From NCBI RefSeq assembly GCF_036016195.1, contig NZ_JAYWTM010000004.1, positions 248,001-312,000 on the forward strand: DNA of 64,000 bases. The letters run 5' to 3'. The notes below the pieces were generated by a model. That model saw only the letters and a list, made by a program, of their open reading frames with translations, did no database searches and was not told the DNA's origin. This document shows positions 33,954-42,955 of this stretch, one piece after another. This DNA is from Brenneria populi (GTDB lineage: Bacteria; Pseudomonadota; Gammaproteobacteria; Enterobacterales; Enterobacteriaceae). A program made the position numbers and the translations under genes. Each line of letters begins with the position of its first letter. Positions within the stretch are counted from its first letter, which is position 1.

Positions 33954-34958
33954 ATGGCAGTTCGTAAACAAGCATCAGGAAAATGGATGTGTGAGTGCTA
34001 CCCACACGGACGCGAAGGCAAGCGGGTGCGCAAGCAATTTGCCACCAAAGGGGAAGCTGTCGCCTTTGAACGCTTTACCATGGAACAGGAAGAAAAAAAG
34101 CCGTGGACGGCAGAGAAGCGCGACACACGCAAGCTATCTGACTTGATTGATGTGTGGTATCGCGCCCACGGCATCACGCTGAATGATGGCGAAGGTAGAA
34201 AGAGTATTCTTGATTGTGCCGCCGCCTCATTGGGCGATCCGTTGGGAACCGATTTTACCGCCCGCGATTTTTCCGTTTACCGAGAAAAACGGCTTAACGG
34301 TGAAATATCTCATAATGGCCGTGACGCCAAAATCAGCCCAACCACCGTTAACCGTGAATTGTCGTATTTTCGGGCGCTGTTCAACGAACTGGCTCGACTG
34401 GGCGAATGGAACGCAGCGAACCCGTTAGAAAGCGTGCGGCCTTACAAAACCTCTGAAAGTGAAATGGCCTTTTTGCAGAAAGACCAGATCGCCAGGCTGC
34501 TGCACGAATGCGAAGCCAGCAAAGCCAAAGACCTGTTATTGATTGTTAAGCTGTGTTTGTCTACCGGTGCGCGTTGGTCAGAAGCGGAAGAGTTAACCCG
34601 CTTCCAGCTATCGCCTTATCGAATCACCTTTACCAAAACCAAAGGCAAGCGCAACCGAACGGTACCAATCAGCGAAACGCTGTATAACGCCCTCCCTAAG
34701 AATAACGGGCGATTGTTTAGCGGCTGCTATAACGCGTTCAGGAAGGCAATGGAACGGGCTGATATTGTGCTACCTGCTGGCCAGTGTTCCCACGTTCTGC
34801 GCCACACCTTTGCCAGCTACTTTATGATGAACGGCGGTAATATTCTGGTACTGCAACGCATCCTCGGCCACACCGATATTAAGATGACGATGCGTTACGC
34901 CCACTTTAGCCCCAACCACCTGGAGGACGCACTACGCCTCAACCCGCTGGCTTCCTGA
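33954..34958 (+). CDS. int: Prophage tyrosine integrase
   Basis: 334-aa P2-type integrase for recombination at tRNA-Gln. N-terminal arm-binding domain (about 1-60), core-binding domain (about 60-165) and catalytic domain with Arg207 (STGARWSEAEE), Lys in TKTKGKRN, HVLRH (His280, Arg283), His306 (LGHTD) and nucleophile Tyr315 (MRYAHF). All catalytic residues are present. It lies next to attR, as expected for P2-like prophages. Confidence 0.96.
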   Translation: MAVRKQASGKWMCECYPHGREGKRVRKQFATKGEAVAFERFTMEQEEKKPWTAEKRDTRKLSDLIDVWYRAHGITLNDGEGRKSILDCAAASLGDPLGTDFTARDFSVYREKRLNGEISHNGRDAKISPTTVNRELSYFRALFNELARLGEWNAANPLESVRPYKTSESEMAFLQKDQIARLLHECEASKAKDLLLIVKLCLSTGARWSEAEELTRFQLSPYRITFTKTKGKRNRTVPISETLYNALPKNNGRLFSGCYNAFRKAMERADIVLPAGQCSHVLRHTFASYFMMNGGNILVLQRILGHTDIKMTMRYAHFSPNHLEDALRLNPLAS

Positions 34959-34959
34959 A

Positions 34960-34980
34960 TGGCGGCAAAAGTGGCGGCAG
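34960..34980 (+). promoter_or_regulatory. Putative integrase arm-type sites, right
   Basis: Two direct copies of TGGCGGCA separated by AAAG, one base after the int stop. They match the pair at 3151-3170 in order, orientation and spacing within one base. Confidence 0.5.
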
Positions 34981-35069
34981 CGCAAATATTTAACACTGGA
35001 TAAATAACCATATAAAAATCATAACCCAATGTATTTAATGTAATTAGTTGATTTTATTAGGTCACTCTA

Positions 35070-35118
35070 CGGATTCTGATTCCGGCATTCCCAGGTTCGA
35101 ATCCTGGTACCCCAGCCA
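35070..35118 (+). pseudogene. Displaced 3' fragment of tRNA-Gln(CUG)
   Basis: 49 bases from the anticodon stem to the CCA end, lacking the 5' half. Left over from integration; not a functional tRNA. Confidence 0.93.
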
Positions 35119-35151
35119 AATAAAGCTGGTAAAACAGCAAGATACGGGGCG
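35070..35151 (+). repeat. attR core
   Basis: 82 bp identical to 3035-3116; with one mismatch identity runs to 35185. It marks the right end of the prophage and carries the displaced chromosomal 3' end of the tRNA-Gln gene. Confidence 0.95.
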
Positions 35152-35180
35152 GCAGTCGCAAGACGCCGCCCCGTTTTCTT
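35144..35180 (+). terminator. Original tRNA-operon terminator at attR
   Basis: Same hairpin as at 3109-3145 with one loop change; now isolated from the tRNA operon but still able to stop transcripts leaving the phage towards ubiF. Confidence 0.7.
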
Positions 35181-35216
35181 ATGCGCGGCGGCGGTAAACC
35201 TAACATGGCCTTAAAG

Positions 35217-35239
35217 AAGGGACGCCGTTTGCGTCCCTT
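35217..35239 (-). terminator. ubiF terminator
   Basis: AAGGGACGC and GCGTCCCTT form a perfect 9-bp stem around a 5-nt loop just past the leftward ubiF stop, followed on the minus strand by CTTTAA. Confidence 0.65.
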
Positions 35240-35256
35240 AAAACTGCTGGCAAGCA

Positions 35257-36423
35257 TCAAACGCCGATGGCGTACTTCAGCGCCCGCTGTTTCAGCGCGC
35301 CGGCGCGCTGCGCGGCCATCAGAGCCAAATTGCGGGCCACGTTCAGCGGCGGCGACGCATTGCTGAACGCGTTGTAGAACAAATCCATTCCGCTTTGCAT
35401 CAACAGATTATCCGGCATACGGCGGCGCTGATAGCGGCGCAATATCGCTTCCGAATACCAACTTTCACCGGCGTCGCGGGCTTTAATCAGCACGTCCAAC
35501 AGGGCTTCCACATCCCGGTAGCCCAGGTTAACGCCCTGCCCCGCCAGCGGATTAATGGTATGCGCCGCGTCGCCCAGCAACGCCAGCCCCGGCTGTACAT
35601 AGCGCTGCGCGTGACGGCGCGTCAGCGGGAACGATCCGGCCGCCAGCGAGGTAACGCTCCCCAGGCGTTCGGGGAAGGTTGCCGCAATCTCTTTATCCAA
35701 CTGCGTTAACGGCAATGCCTGAAGCTGACGGATCCGCTGCGGGCTGTCGTACCACACCAGCGATCCCCAATGGTCGAATAGCGGCAAGAAAGCGCGCGGA
35801 CCGGCAGGCGTAAACTGCTGCCAGGTGACGTCCTGCTGCGGCGACGGCATCTCAACGCTGATCAACATGCAGGCGTGACGATACTGCCAGCCATTGATGC
35901 CGATTCCCGCCCGCTGCCGCACCTGAGAATCGGCGCCGTCAGCGCCAACCAGCAGCGTTGTCGTCAGACTCTGTCCGTCATCCAGCGAGAGACGCCAGCC
36001 TTCTGCCGTGCGCTGCATGCTTTTCAACCGATTCGGGCAGTACCATCGGCAGTTTTCAAGCTCGCGCGACGACGCCCATAACGCCAGTTGCAACACCCGA
36101 TTTTCCACCATGAAACCCAGTTCAGGCACATGAATATCCGCCGCGTCGAAAACCACGCGGGCATTATCCCATTCCCAGGTTTCCAGGCGGCGATACGGCG
36201 CGCTGCGCATCCGCTCAACCCGCTCCCAGGCCCCCAGTTGCTTCAACAGCGCGACGGACCCATAGCCGATGGCCGAAATACGCAGATCCGGCGGGCTGCC
36301 GGCGGCAAAAGGCGCCGGCTGTTCGTACTCAACCACCGCCACCTGAAAACCATTTCGGGCCAATCCTAATGCGGCGGCGGCTCCCACCATTCCGCCGCCG
36401 ACGACGATCGCATCATAATGCAT
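35257..36423 (-). CDS. ubiF: 2-octaprenyl-3-methyl-6-methoxy-1,4-benzoquinol hydroxylase
   Basis: FAD monooxygenase adding the C6 hydroxyl in ubiquinone synthesis. The N-terminal dinucleotide fold has VVGGGMVGAAAALGL (7-21), the DG motif is LVGADGADSQVR (about 158-169), and the second FAD motif is LLGDAAHTINPLAGQGVNLG (about 280-299). 388 aa. E. coli has ubiF at the same site next to the same tRNA operon. Confidence 0.95.
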   Translation of the reverse strand: MHYDAIVVGGGMVGAAAALGLARNGFQVAVVEYEQPAPFAAGSPPDLRISAIGYGSVALLKQLGAWERVERMRSAPYRRLETWEWDNARVVFDAADIHVPELGFMVENRVLQLALWASSRELENCRWYCPNRLKSMQRTAEGWRLSLDDGQSLTTTLLVGADGADSQVRQRAGIGINGWQYRHACMLISVEMPSPQQDVTWQQFTPAGPRAFLPLFDHWGSLVWYDSPQRIRQLQALPLTQLDKEIAATFPERLGSVTSLAAGSFPLTRRHAQRYVQPGLALLGDAAHTINPLAGQGVNLGYRDVEALLDVLIKARDAGESWYSEAILRRYQRRRMPDNLLMQSGMDLFYNAFSNASPPLNVARNLALMAAQRAGALKQRALKYAIGV

Positions 36424-36446
36424 ACCGGTTTTATCCCTAATCTGTC

Positions 36447-36590
36447 TATATCCGTCATACTTCGAGCTGCCTATGCGTTGGCTTTGTTACTCGCTCCCAC
36501 CATGGAGATCGCCCCTTCGGGATCAGCGCAAGCGGCGTTCAAAAACGCTTTGGCATTTTTGTCCTGCAGCTCGAATTATTTAGGGTATAT
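36447..36590 (-). repeat. ERIC-like intergenic repeat, copy A
   Basis: 144 bp that matches the reverse complement of 54541-54685 over its whole length with scattered changes. The ends resemble ERIC ends (TATACCC..., CATACTTC.AGCTGC, CGTTGGCT). It lies between divergent ubiF and miaB. Confidence 0.8.
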
Positions 36591-36712
36591 GCTTGGTAAC
36601 AGCAACGAAAACACTGACAGGCAGTGTACTGGATTTCACCGGACTTTTTCAGTACGGCCTAAAATGTTATAGAAGCGCCGCGCTTTTTTATAAAGACGTA
36701 CTTTGCGGATGC

Positions 36713-36741
36713 TGGTCACAACGCCAGCAAAAGATTACAAT
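36713..36741 (+). promoter_or_regulatory. Candidate miaB promoter
   Basis: TGGTCA (36713-36718), 17-bp spacer, TACAAT (36736-36741), 56 bases before the miaB ATG. The -10 is good, the -35 weak. Confidence 0.45.
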
Positions 36742-36796
36742 ACGCGCCCCCAATAAAGGGAAAGCTTTCTTACCCGCACTGAGTAATGGCAAGTCG

Positions 36797-38221
36797 ATGA
36801 CAAAAAAACTGCATATTAAAACCTGGGGCTGTCAAATGAACGAATACGATTCGTCCAAGATAGCCGACTTACTGGGAAGTACGCACGGTTATGAACTGAC
36901 CGAAGTCGCGGAACAGGCCGATGTTCTGCTGCTGAATACCTGTTCCATCCGCGAAAAAGCGCAGGAAAAGGTTTTCCATCAACTTGGTCGCTGGAAAGCG
37001 CTGAAAGAGAATAACCCGGACCTGATTATCGGCGTGGGCGGCTGCGTGGCGTCGCAGGAAGGCGCGCACATTCGCGAACGCGCGCACTATGTCGACGTTA
37101 TTTTCGGCCCGCAGACGCTGCACCGCCTGCCGGAAATGATTAACCACGTGCAGGGCACCCGCAGCCCCATCGTCGATATCAGTTTCCCTGAAATCGAGAA
37201 GTTTGACCGGCTGCCGGAACCGAAGGCGGAAGGCCCGACCGCGTTCGTCTCCATCATGGAAGGCTGCAATAAGTATTGCACCTATTGCGTCGTGCCCTAT
37301 ACCCGCGGCGAAGAGGTCAGCCGCCCGTGCGATGACGTGCTGTTTGAGATCGCGCAGTTGGCGGCACAAGGCGTACGCGAAGTCAATCTGCTGGGGCAGA
37401 ATGTCAACGCCTACCGCGGAGCGACCTACGACGGCGAGATCTGCTCGTTCGCGGAACTGCTGCGTCTGGTGGCGGCGATTGACGGTATCGACCGTATTCG
37501 TTTCACCACCAGCCACCCGATTGAGTTCACCGACGATATCATCAGCGTCTACGAAGATACGCCGGAGCTGGTGAGTTTTCTTCATCTGCCGGTGCAAAGC
37601 GGCTCGGATCGCGTGCTGACGATGATGAAACGCAGCCATACCACGCTGGAATATAAATCGATTATCCGCAAGCTGCGCAACGCGCGCCCCGGTATTCAGA
37701 TAAGCTCCGACTTTATCGTCGGTTTTCCCGGCGAGACCCAGGCCGACTTCGAACAGACCATGAAGCTGATCGCCGACGTCAACTTCGACATGAGCTTCAG
37801 CTTTATTTACTCCGCCAGACCGGGAACCCCGGCGGCGGACATGGTGGACGACGTCTCGGAAGAAGAGAAAAAGCAGCGTCTGTATATCCTGCAGGATCGC
37901 ATCAGCCAGCAGGCCATGCAGTACAGCCGACGTATGCAGGGCACCATCCAGCGTATTCTGGTGGAGGGCACGTCGCGTAAAAGCGTTATGGAGTTGTCGG
38001 GACGCACGGAGAACAACCGCGTGGTTAATTTCGAAGGAACGCCTGATATGGTCGGTAAATTCGTCGATGTGGAAATCGTCGACGTTTACCCCAACTCCTT
38101 GCGCGGCATTGTGGTGCGCACCGAAGATCAGATGGATCTGCGCGTGCATGAATCGCCCTCTGCGGTGATTGCCCGCACCCGTAAAGAAAACGAAATCGGC
38201 GTGGGCATCTATCAGCCCTAA
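36797..38221 (+). CDS. miaB: tRNA-2-methylthio-N6-dimethylallyladenosine synthase
   Basis: Radical SAM methylthiotransferase that modifies A37 in tRNAs reading UNN codons. The MTTase N-terminal domain begins KLHIKTWGCQMNEYDS with cluster cysteines, the radical SAM motif is CNKYCTYC (Cys157, 161, 164), and a TRAM domain ends the protein. 474 aa, same as E. coli. The start at 36797 (MTKKLHIKTWGC) is set by this homology. Confidence 0.97.
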   Translation: MTKKLHIKTWGCQMNEYDSSKIADLLGSTHGYELTEVAEQADVLLLNTCSIREKAQEKVFHQLGRWKALKENNPDLIIGVGGCVASQEGAHIRERAHYVDVIFGPQTLHRLPEMINHVQGTRSPIVDISFPEIEKFDRLPEPKAEGPTAFVSIMEGCNKYCTYCVVPYTRGEEVSRPCDDVLFEIAQLAAQGVREVNLLGQNVNAYRGATYDGEICSFAELLRLVAAIDGIDRIRFTTSHPIEFTDDIISVYEDTPELVSFLHLPVQSGSDRVLTMMKRSHTTLEYKSIIRKLRNARPGIQISSDFIVGFPGETQADFEQTMKLIADVNFDMSFSFIYSARPGTPAADMVDDVSEEEKKQRLYILQDRISQQAMQYSRRMQGTIQRILVEGTSRKSVMELSGRTENNRVVNFEGTPDMVGKFVDVEIVDVYPNSLRGIVVRTEDQMDLRVHESPSAVIARTRKENEIGVGIYQP

Positions 38222-38422
38222 TCGTCGCCATCACGGCAAGCGATACCTGTATTGCGGGTGGCATTGCCACCCCTTTTTTTTTGCGAATCGCCACCCCAAT
38301 ATCGATATTGCGACTTGCGCCATCCGTCATTAGCGATAAATAATCCCTGCATATGGCGCATCGAAAACTGCGCGTCCGACAACAGGTCTTCGACTTGTCC
38401 GATAAAGCCAAAGAGGAATAAT

Positions 38423-39478
38423 TTGAACGTAACGACAAAAGAGATTGCCCTTGAACCCGCAGACAACCAGCGCCTGCTTAGCCTCTGCGGACCGTTTGAC
38501 GACAACGTTAAGCAGTTGGAACGCCGCCTGGGTATCGAAATCAATCGGCGGGATAACAAATTCAAGCTGGTAGGCAAAGCGGTCTGCGTTGACGCTGCAG
38601 CCGATATCCTGAAGCATCTATATGTCGATACCGCCCCGGTGCGCGGCACCACCAGCGACATTGATCCCGAGCATATTCACCTCGCCATCAAAGAGTCGCG
38701 CGCGCTGGAACAATCGGCCGAAAGCGTCCCCGACTACGGCAAAGCGGTGAATATTCAAACCAAACGCGGCGTGATCAAACCGCGTACGCCCAATCAGGCG
38801 CAGTACATCGCGCATGTGCTCGATCATGACATCACGTTCGGCATCGGGCCGGCGGGTACCGGGAAGACCTATCTGGCGGTCGCCGCGGCCGTCGATGCCC
38901 TGGAGCGCCAGGAGATCCGCCGTATCCTGCTGACGCGCCCGGCGGTTGAAGCCGGCGAAAAACTGGGGTTTCTGCCCGGCGATCTGAGCCAGAAAGTCGA
39001 TCCCTATCTGCGCCCGCTGTACGATGCCCTGTTTGAAATGCTGGGATTCGAAAAAGTCGAAAAGCTGATCGAACGCAATGTGATCGAAGTGGCGCCTCTG
39101 GCCTACATGCGCGGCCGTACGCTGAACGATGCGTTTATCATTCTGGATGAGAGCCAGAACACCACCATCGAACAGATGAAGATGTTTCTGACGCGCATCG
39201 GCTTTAATTCCAAAGCGGTCATCACCGGCGACGTCACGCAGATTGACCTGCCGCGCAACCAGAAATCCGGCCTGCGTCATGCCATCGAAGTCTTGGCCGA
39301 CGTCGAGGAGATCAGTTTTAACTTCTTCAGCAGCGAAGATGTGGTGCGCCACCCGGTGGTAGCCCGGATCGTTAATGCGTATGAAGCCTGGGAAACCGCC
39401 GATCAGAAACGTAAGGACGCCTTGGCGGAACAGCGTAAACAAGAAGCGCAGTCCGCTGCGGAGCAGGAACACAAATGA
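38423..39478 (+). CDS. ybeZ: PhoH-family ATPase YbeZ
   Basis: 351-aa PhoH-like NTPase working with the endonuclease YbeY in ribosome maturation. Walker A is GPAGTGKT (about 142-149); Walker B is AFIILDES. The start is TTG at 38423: AGAGGA lies five bases upstream, and the resulting NVTTKEIALEPADNQRLLSLCG matches E. coli YbeZ from its first residues. Overlaps ybeY by four bases. Confidence 0.93.
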   Translation: MNVTTKEIALEPADNQRLLSLCGPFDDNVKQLERRLGIEINRRDNKFKLVGKAVCVDAAADILKHLYVDTAPVRGTTSDIDPEHIHLAIKESRALEQSAESVPDYGKAVNIQTKRGVIKPRTPNQAQYIAHVLDHDITFGIGPAGTGKTYLAVAAAVDALERQEIRRILLTRPAVEAGEKLGFLPGDLSQKVDPYLRPLYDALFEMLGFEKVEKLIERNVIEVAPLAYMRGRTLNDAFIILDESQNTTIEQMKMFLTRIGFNSKAVITGDVTQIDLPRNQKSGLRHAIEVLADVEEISFNFFSSEDVVRHPVVARIVNAYEAWETADQKRKDALAEQRKQEAQSAAEQEHK

Positions 39479-39954
39479 GTCAGGTTATCCTTGATTTGCA
39501 AATCGCCAGCGAGCAGGCTCAGGGGTTGCCTGACGAAAAGGATTTTCAACGCTGGCTGGAAGGGGTGCTGCCCCAGTTTCAGGCGTTATCGGAAGTCACT
39601 ATCCGTATCGTGGACGAAGCGGAAAGCCGGCATCTGAATCACACCTACCGGGGCAAAGATAAGCCGACCAATGTGCTTTCATTTCCATTCGAAGCGCCGC
39701 CGGAGGTTGAACTTCCCCTGCTGGGCGACCTGATTATCTGCCGCCAGGTGGTTGAGCGGGAAGCCGTCGAGCAGGAAAAAACGCCGGAGGAGCACTGGGC
39801 GCATATGGTTGTCCATGGTAGTCTGCATCTGCTAGGGTACGACCATATCGAAGACGACGAAGCCGAAGAGATGGAAGCGCTGGAAACGGAAATCATGCAA
39901 AATATGGGATATGCCGATCCCTATCTTGCGGAAAAAGACGGCTTTGCTGAATAA
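39475..39954 (+). CDS. ybeY: Endoribonuclease YbeY
   Basis: 159-aa metal-dependent RNase for 16S rRNA 3' end maturation and ribosome quality control. Zinc ligands are His114, His118 and His124 in HGSLHLLGYDH. ATGA overlap with ybeZ. ybeX follows after 210 bases without a gene. Confidence 0.95.
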   Translation: MSQVILDLQIASEQAQGLPDEKDFQRWLEGVLPQFQALSEVTIRIVDEAESRHLNHTYRGKDKPTNVLSFPFEAPPEVELPLLGDLIICRQVVEREAVEQEKTPEEHWAHMVVHGSLHLLGYDHIEDDEAEEMEALETEIMQNMGYADPYLAEKDGFAE

Positions 39955-40164
39955 TAAACGGCCGTGCTGGCTATCAGGGAAAATCGCCCGCAGGGCGTTT
40001 TCCCGGCGAACCTTGCTATCATCGTGATTCGGCCGCGGCCGCAATAATGAAATAATTCTGTATTACAACGTTAAGTTGTTTACTTTCCACGTCAGTCAGG
40101 CGACGCCGTTCTCCCGCTCTGCTGATTACGATTCATCAACATGAGAGATTTTAATTAAAACGCC

Positions 40165-41043
40165 ATGAGCGACGACCATTCTCAAAACAGCGATAGCCCC
40201 AGTCCCAAAAAGGGATTCTTTTCTCTTATCCTCAATCAGCTTTTTCACGGCGAGCCCAAAGATCGTAACGATCTGCTGACGCTGATCCGTGATTCGGAAC
40301 AGAACGATCTTATCGATCCGGAAACCCGCGATATGCTTGAAGGCGTGATGGATATCGCCGAGCAGCGCGTGCGCGACATCATGATCCCACGTTCGCAGAT
40401 GATTACCTTAAAGCATAACCAAACGCTGGAAGAGTGCCTGGACGTCATTATCGAATCCGCCCACTCCCGCTTTCCGGTCATCAGCGAAGATAAAGATCAT
40501 ATCGAAGGCATTCTGATGGCGAAAGATCTGCTGCCCTTTATGCGCAGCGATTCCGAGCCCTTCAGCATGGATAAGGTATTGCGTTCCGCCGTCGTCGTGC
40601 CGGAAAGTAAGCGCGTTGACCGGATGCTGAACGAGTTCCGCTCGCTGCGCTATCACATGGCCATTGTGATTGATGAATTCGGCGGCGTGTCCGGGCTGGT
40701 CACCATTGAAGATATCCTTGAGTTGATCGTCGGCGAGATTGAAGACGAGTATGACGATGAAGAAGATCGCGATATTCGCCAGCTTAACCGTCAGACCTAT
40801 ACCGTCCGCGCGCTTACCGATATCGAAGATTTCAATGAGGCCTTCGGCACGCAGTTCAGCGATGAAGAGGTCGATACCATCGGCGGTTTAATCATGCAGT
40901 CGTTCGGGCACTTGCCCGCGCGCGGAGAAACCATTGAGATAGAAGGCTATCTGTTTAAAGTCGCGATGGCCGACAGCCGACGTATTATTCAGGTACACGT
41001 CAGAATTCCTGACAACGCGCCTCAACCTCAACTGGAAGACTAA
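40165..41043 (+). CDS. ybeX: CBS/CorC_HlyC-domain protein YbeX (CorC)
   Basis: 292 aa. Two CBS domains (about 65-190: RDIMIPRSQMITL, YHMAIVIDEFGGVSGLVTIEDILE) and a C-terminal CorC_HlyC domain (VDTIGGLIMQSFGHLPARGE). Linked to Mg/Co efflux and more recently ribosome maturation. No membrane segment. Lies between ybeY and lnt as in E. coli. Confidence 0.94.
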   Translation: MSDDHSQNSDSPSPKKGFFSLILNQLFHGEPKDRNDLLTLIRDSEQNDLIDPETRDMLEGVMDIAEQRVRDIMIPRSQMITLKHNQTLEECLDVIIESAHSRFPVISEDKDHIEGILMAKDLLPFMRSDSEPFSMDKVLRSAVVVPESKRVDRMLNEFRSLRYHMAIVIDEFGGVSGLVTIEDILELIVGEIEDEYDDEEDRDIRQLNRQTYTVRALTDIEDFNEAFGTQFSDEEVDTIGGLIMQSFGHLPARGETIEIEGYLFKVAMADSRRIIQVHVRIPDNAPQPQLED

Positions 41044-41050
41044 TTTCATA

Positions 41051-42580
41051 ATGGCTCTAGCCTCTCTTTTTCAACGCCAGCAGATTCGCGCCCTGCTGGC
41101 GCTTTTGTGTGGCGCCTGCGGCACGCTGGCATTTTCTCCCTTTGATTTCTGGCCCGCCGCGCTTATCGCCTTGATGGGACTGCAGGCGCTCACCCTGAAC
41201 CGCAGCGTGCGTCAGTCGGCCTGGCTCGGTTTTTATTGGGGTGTTGGCCTGTTCGGCAGCGGCGTAAACTGGGTGTATGTCAGCATTGCCCAGTTCGGCG
41301 GCATGCCCGAAGCCATCAATATCGGGCTGGTGGCGCTACTGGCCGCCTATCTGGCGCTCTATCCCCTGATCTTTTCCGCGATCCTCACGCGGCTGTGGCC
41401 GAAAACCACCTGGTGGCGGCTGGCTATCGCTGCGCCGGCGCTGTGGCAACTGACTGAATTTCTGCGCGGATGGGTATTGACCGGGTTTCCGTGGCTACAG
41501 TTTGGCTATAGCCAGATTGACGGGCCGCTGAAAGGGATCGCGCCGCTGCTGGGCGTCGACGCCATCACGTTCCTGCTGATGAGCATCAGCGGCCTGCTGG
41601 TTTTCGCCCTGAGTCAGCGCCGCGTCGGGCCGGCGCTTATCGCTATCGCGATGCTGGCGCTGCCGTGGCCGCTGCGCGGCATTCACTGGTTCAACCTGCT
41701 GCCTGAACGCGCGGTAAACGTCGCGCTGGTACAGGGGGATATCCCTCAGGAACTGAAATGGAATCCGGAACAGCTACAGGATACGCTGCGAATTTATCTG
41801 GATAGCAGCCTACCTTATATGGAGAAAGCGCCGATTATCATCTGGCCGGAGTCGGCCATTCCCGATATCGAAAGCCGCCAGGGGGCTTATCTTTCCCAGA
41901 TAGACGGTATTCTGCGCAGGTACGATAGCAGCCTGGTCACCGGCATCGTCGATGCGCGTCAACGCGGATCGCAGTATGACTTTTACAACAGCATTATCGT
42001 GCTGGGCGATAAAACGCCCTATCATTATCCAACAACCAATCGCTACAACAAGAATCACCTGGTTCCTTTCGGCGAGTTTGTTCCTTTGGAAGCACTGTTG
42101 CGACCGCTGGCGCCGCTATTCGATTTACCGATGTCCTCATTCAGCCGCGGCGATTATATTCAGCCGCAATTAAGCGTTCACGGCTATAAGCTGACCGCGG
42201 CCATCTGCTATGAAATTATTCTTGGACAACAGATGCGGGATAATTTCCGCGCGGATACCGATATGCTGCTCACCATCTCGAACGACGCCTGGTTCGGCCA
42301 CTCCATCGGACCGTGGCAGCATTTCCAGATGGCCCGCATGCGCGCGCTGGAGCTGGGCCGCCCGTTGATGCGCGGCACCAACAATGGCGTGACCGCAGTC
42401 ATTGCCCCCGACGGTGAAATCAGCGCCAGCCTGCCGCAGTTTACCCGTGCGGTATTGGACGCGCAGGTCGTTCCCGCCTCCGGGCTTACGCCTTACGCCC
42501 GCTTCGGCTCCTGGCCGCTATGGATTATCACTCTGCTATGCGGATTTGCCGCCGCGATCTTTAGCCAGCGCCGCCGTTAA
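41051..42580 (+). CDS. lnt: Apolipoprotein N-acyltransferase
   Basis: 509-aa inner-membrane enzyme that adds the third acyl chain to lipoproteins. Multiple N-terminal membrane helices, then a periplasmic nitrilase-like domain with Glu267 (WPESAIPD), the Lys region NRYNKNHLVPFGEFVPLE and Cys386 (AAICYEIIL). Seven bases after ybeX. Confidence 0.96.
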   Translation: MALASLFQRQQIRALLALLCGACGTLAFSPFDFWPAALIALMGLQALTLNRSVRQSAWLGFYWGVGLFGSGVNWVYVSIAQFGGMPEAINIGLVALLAAYLALYPLIFSAILTRLWPKTTWWRLAIAAPALWQLTEFLRGWVLTGFPWLQFGYSQIDGPLKGIAPLLGVDAITFLLMSISGLLVFALSQRRVGPALIAIAMLALPWPLRGIHWFNLLPERAVNVALVQGDIPQELKWNPEQLQDTLRIYLDSSLPYMEKAPIIIWPESAIPDIESRQGAYLSQIDGILRRYDSSLVTGIVDARQRGSQYDFYNSIIVLGDKTPYHYPTTNRYNKNHLVPFGEFVPLEALLRPLAPLFDLPMSSFSRGDYIQPQLSVHGYKLTAAICYEIILGQQMRDNFRADTDMLLTISNDAWFGHSIGPWQHFQMARMRALELGRPLMRGTNNGVTAVIAPDGEISASLPQFTRAVLDAQVVPASGLTPYARFGSWPLWIITLLCGFAAAIFSQRRR

Positions 42581-42596
42581 CCCCCCTCCCCCAAGC

Positions 42597-42622
42597 TAAA
42601 GGCATGTTAACGCATGCCTTTA
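42597..42622 (+). terminator. Terminator of the miaB...lnt cluster
   Basis: TAAAGGCATG and CATGCCTTTA form a perfect 10-bp stem with a TTAACG loop, followed by GTTATTT, 17 bases after the lnt stop. Confidence 0.8.
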
Positions 42623-42704
42623 GTTATTTATGGCATGATCTTTGCCTGTTAAATATATGGTAAATGGTTGTCTCGACGTTTTTTTATCGTTTCGCACAGA
42701 GACG

Positions 42705-42742
42705 GCACATATTTAGGGCAAGGATTGCACCAAATATGTGCA
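42705..42742. promoter_or_regulatory. Overlapping dyads upstream of gltI, NtrC-like site
   Basis: TGCACCAAATATGTGCA (42726-42742) is a GCAC-N7-GTGC dyad, the spacing of NtrC sites such as those of glnA. Its right half also pairs with an upstream copy: GCACATATTT (42705-42714) and AAATATGTGC (42732-42741) form a 10-bp inverted repeat. No convincing sigma-54 promoter is seen downstream, so nitrogen control is a hypothesis. Confidence 0.45.
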
Positions 42743-42911
42743 CAATGGTTTTCTTGCCGTTATCTGGTGCAAAGCGAGTCGCAAAAAACAAACATTTATA
42801 CATCAAGTTATTTACAATGAGCTATTTTTTAACAGTATACGTCGTTACTTCGCTCTTTAGCGGTGCATGATTTTTGTACCAGGGAAGTATCTGAACGTCA
42901 TCATTAGTTTA

Positions 42912-42939
42912 GCGCCATCACTACAGCGCCATCACTACA
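42912..42939 (+). repeat. 14-bp tandem duplication in the gltI leader
   Basis: AGCGCCATCACTAC occurs twice in direct succession just before the AAAGGAG ribosome site of gltI. Confidence 0.85.
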
Positions 42940-42955
42940 GCAAAGGAGTTCAAAC

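Larger units (their letters stand above)
3035..35151. mobile_element. P2/K139-like prophage in tRNA-Gln(CUG)
   Basis: Bounded by 82-bp direct repeats whose starts are 32,035 bp apart, the expected size of the excised genome. It has integrase, 186-type CI, Cox, CII, replication protein A, Ogr, terminase, portal, scaffold, capsid, sheath, tube, tape measure, baseplate, fibre, holin, endolysin and spanins. All expected P2-superfamily modules are present; the only sign of decay is a possible one-base frameshift in the gpR-like gene. The tail and some small genes follow the K139/kappa group, while the control region follows 186. Confidence 0.95.

Noticed and set aside
36869..38149. A 426-codon open frame antisense to miaB, and similar long antisense frames in asnB, ybeZ, leuS, mrdA and lipA
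   Set aside because: They are codon-bias shadows of strongly conserved genes; none has a ribosome site, domain or neighbour that supports it.
42841..42900. Sigma-54 promoter (GG-N10-GC) for gltI
   Set aside because: A GG followed by TTTGT at about the right spacing exists but the -12 GC is missing.
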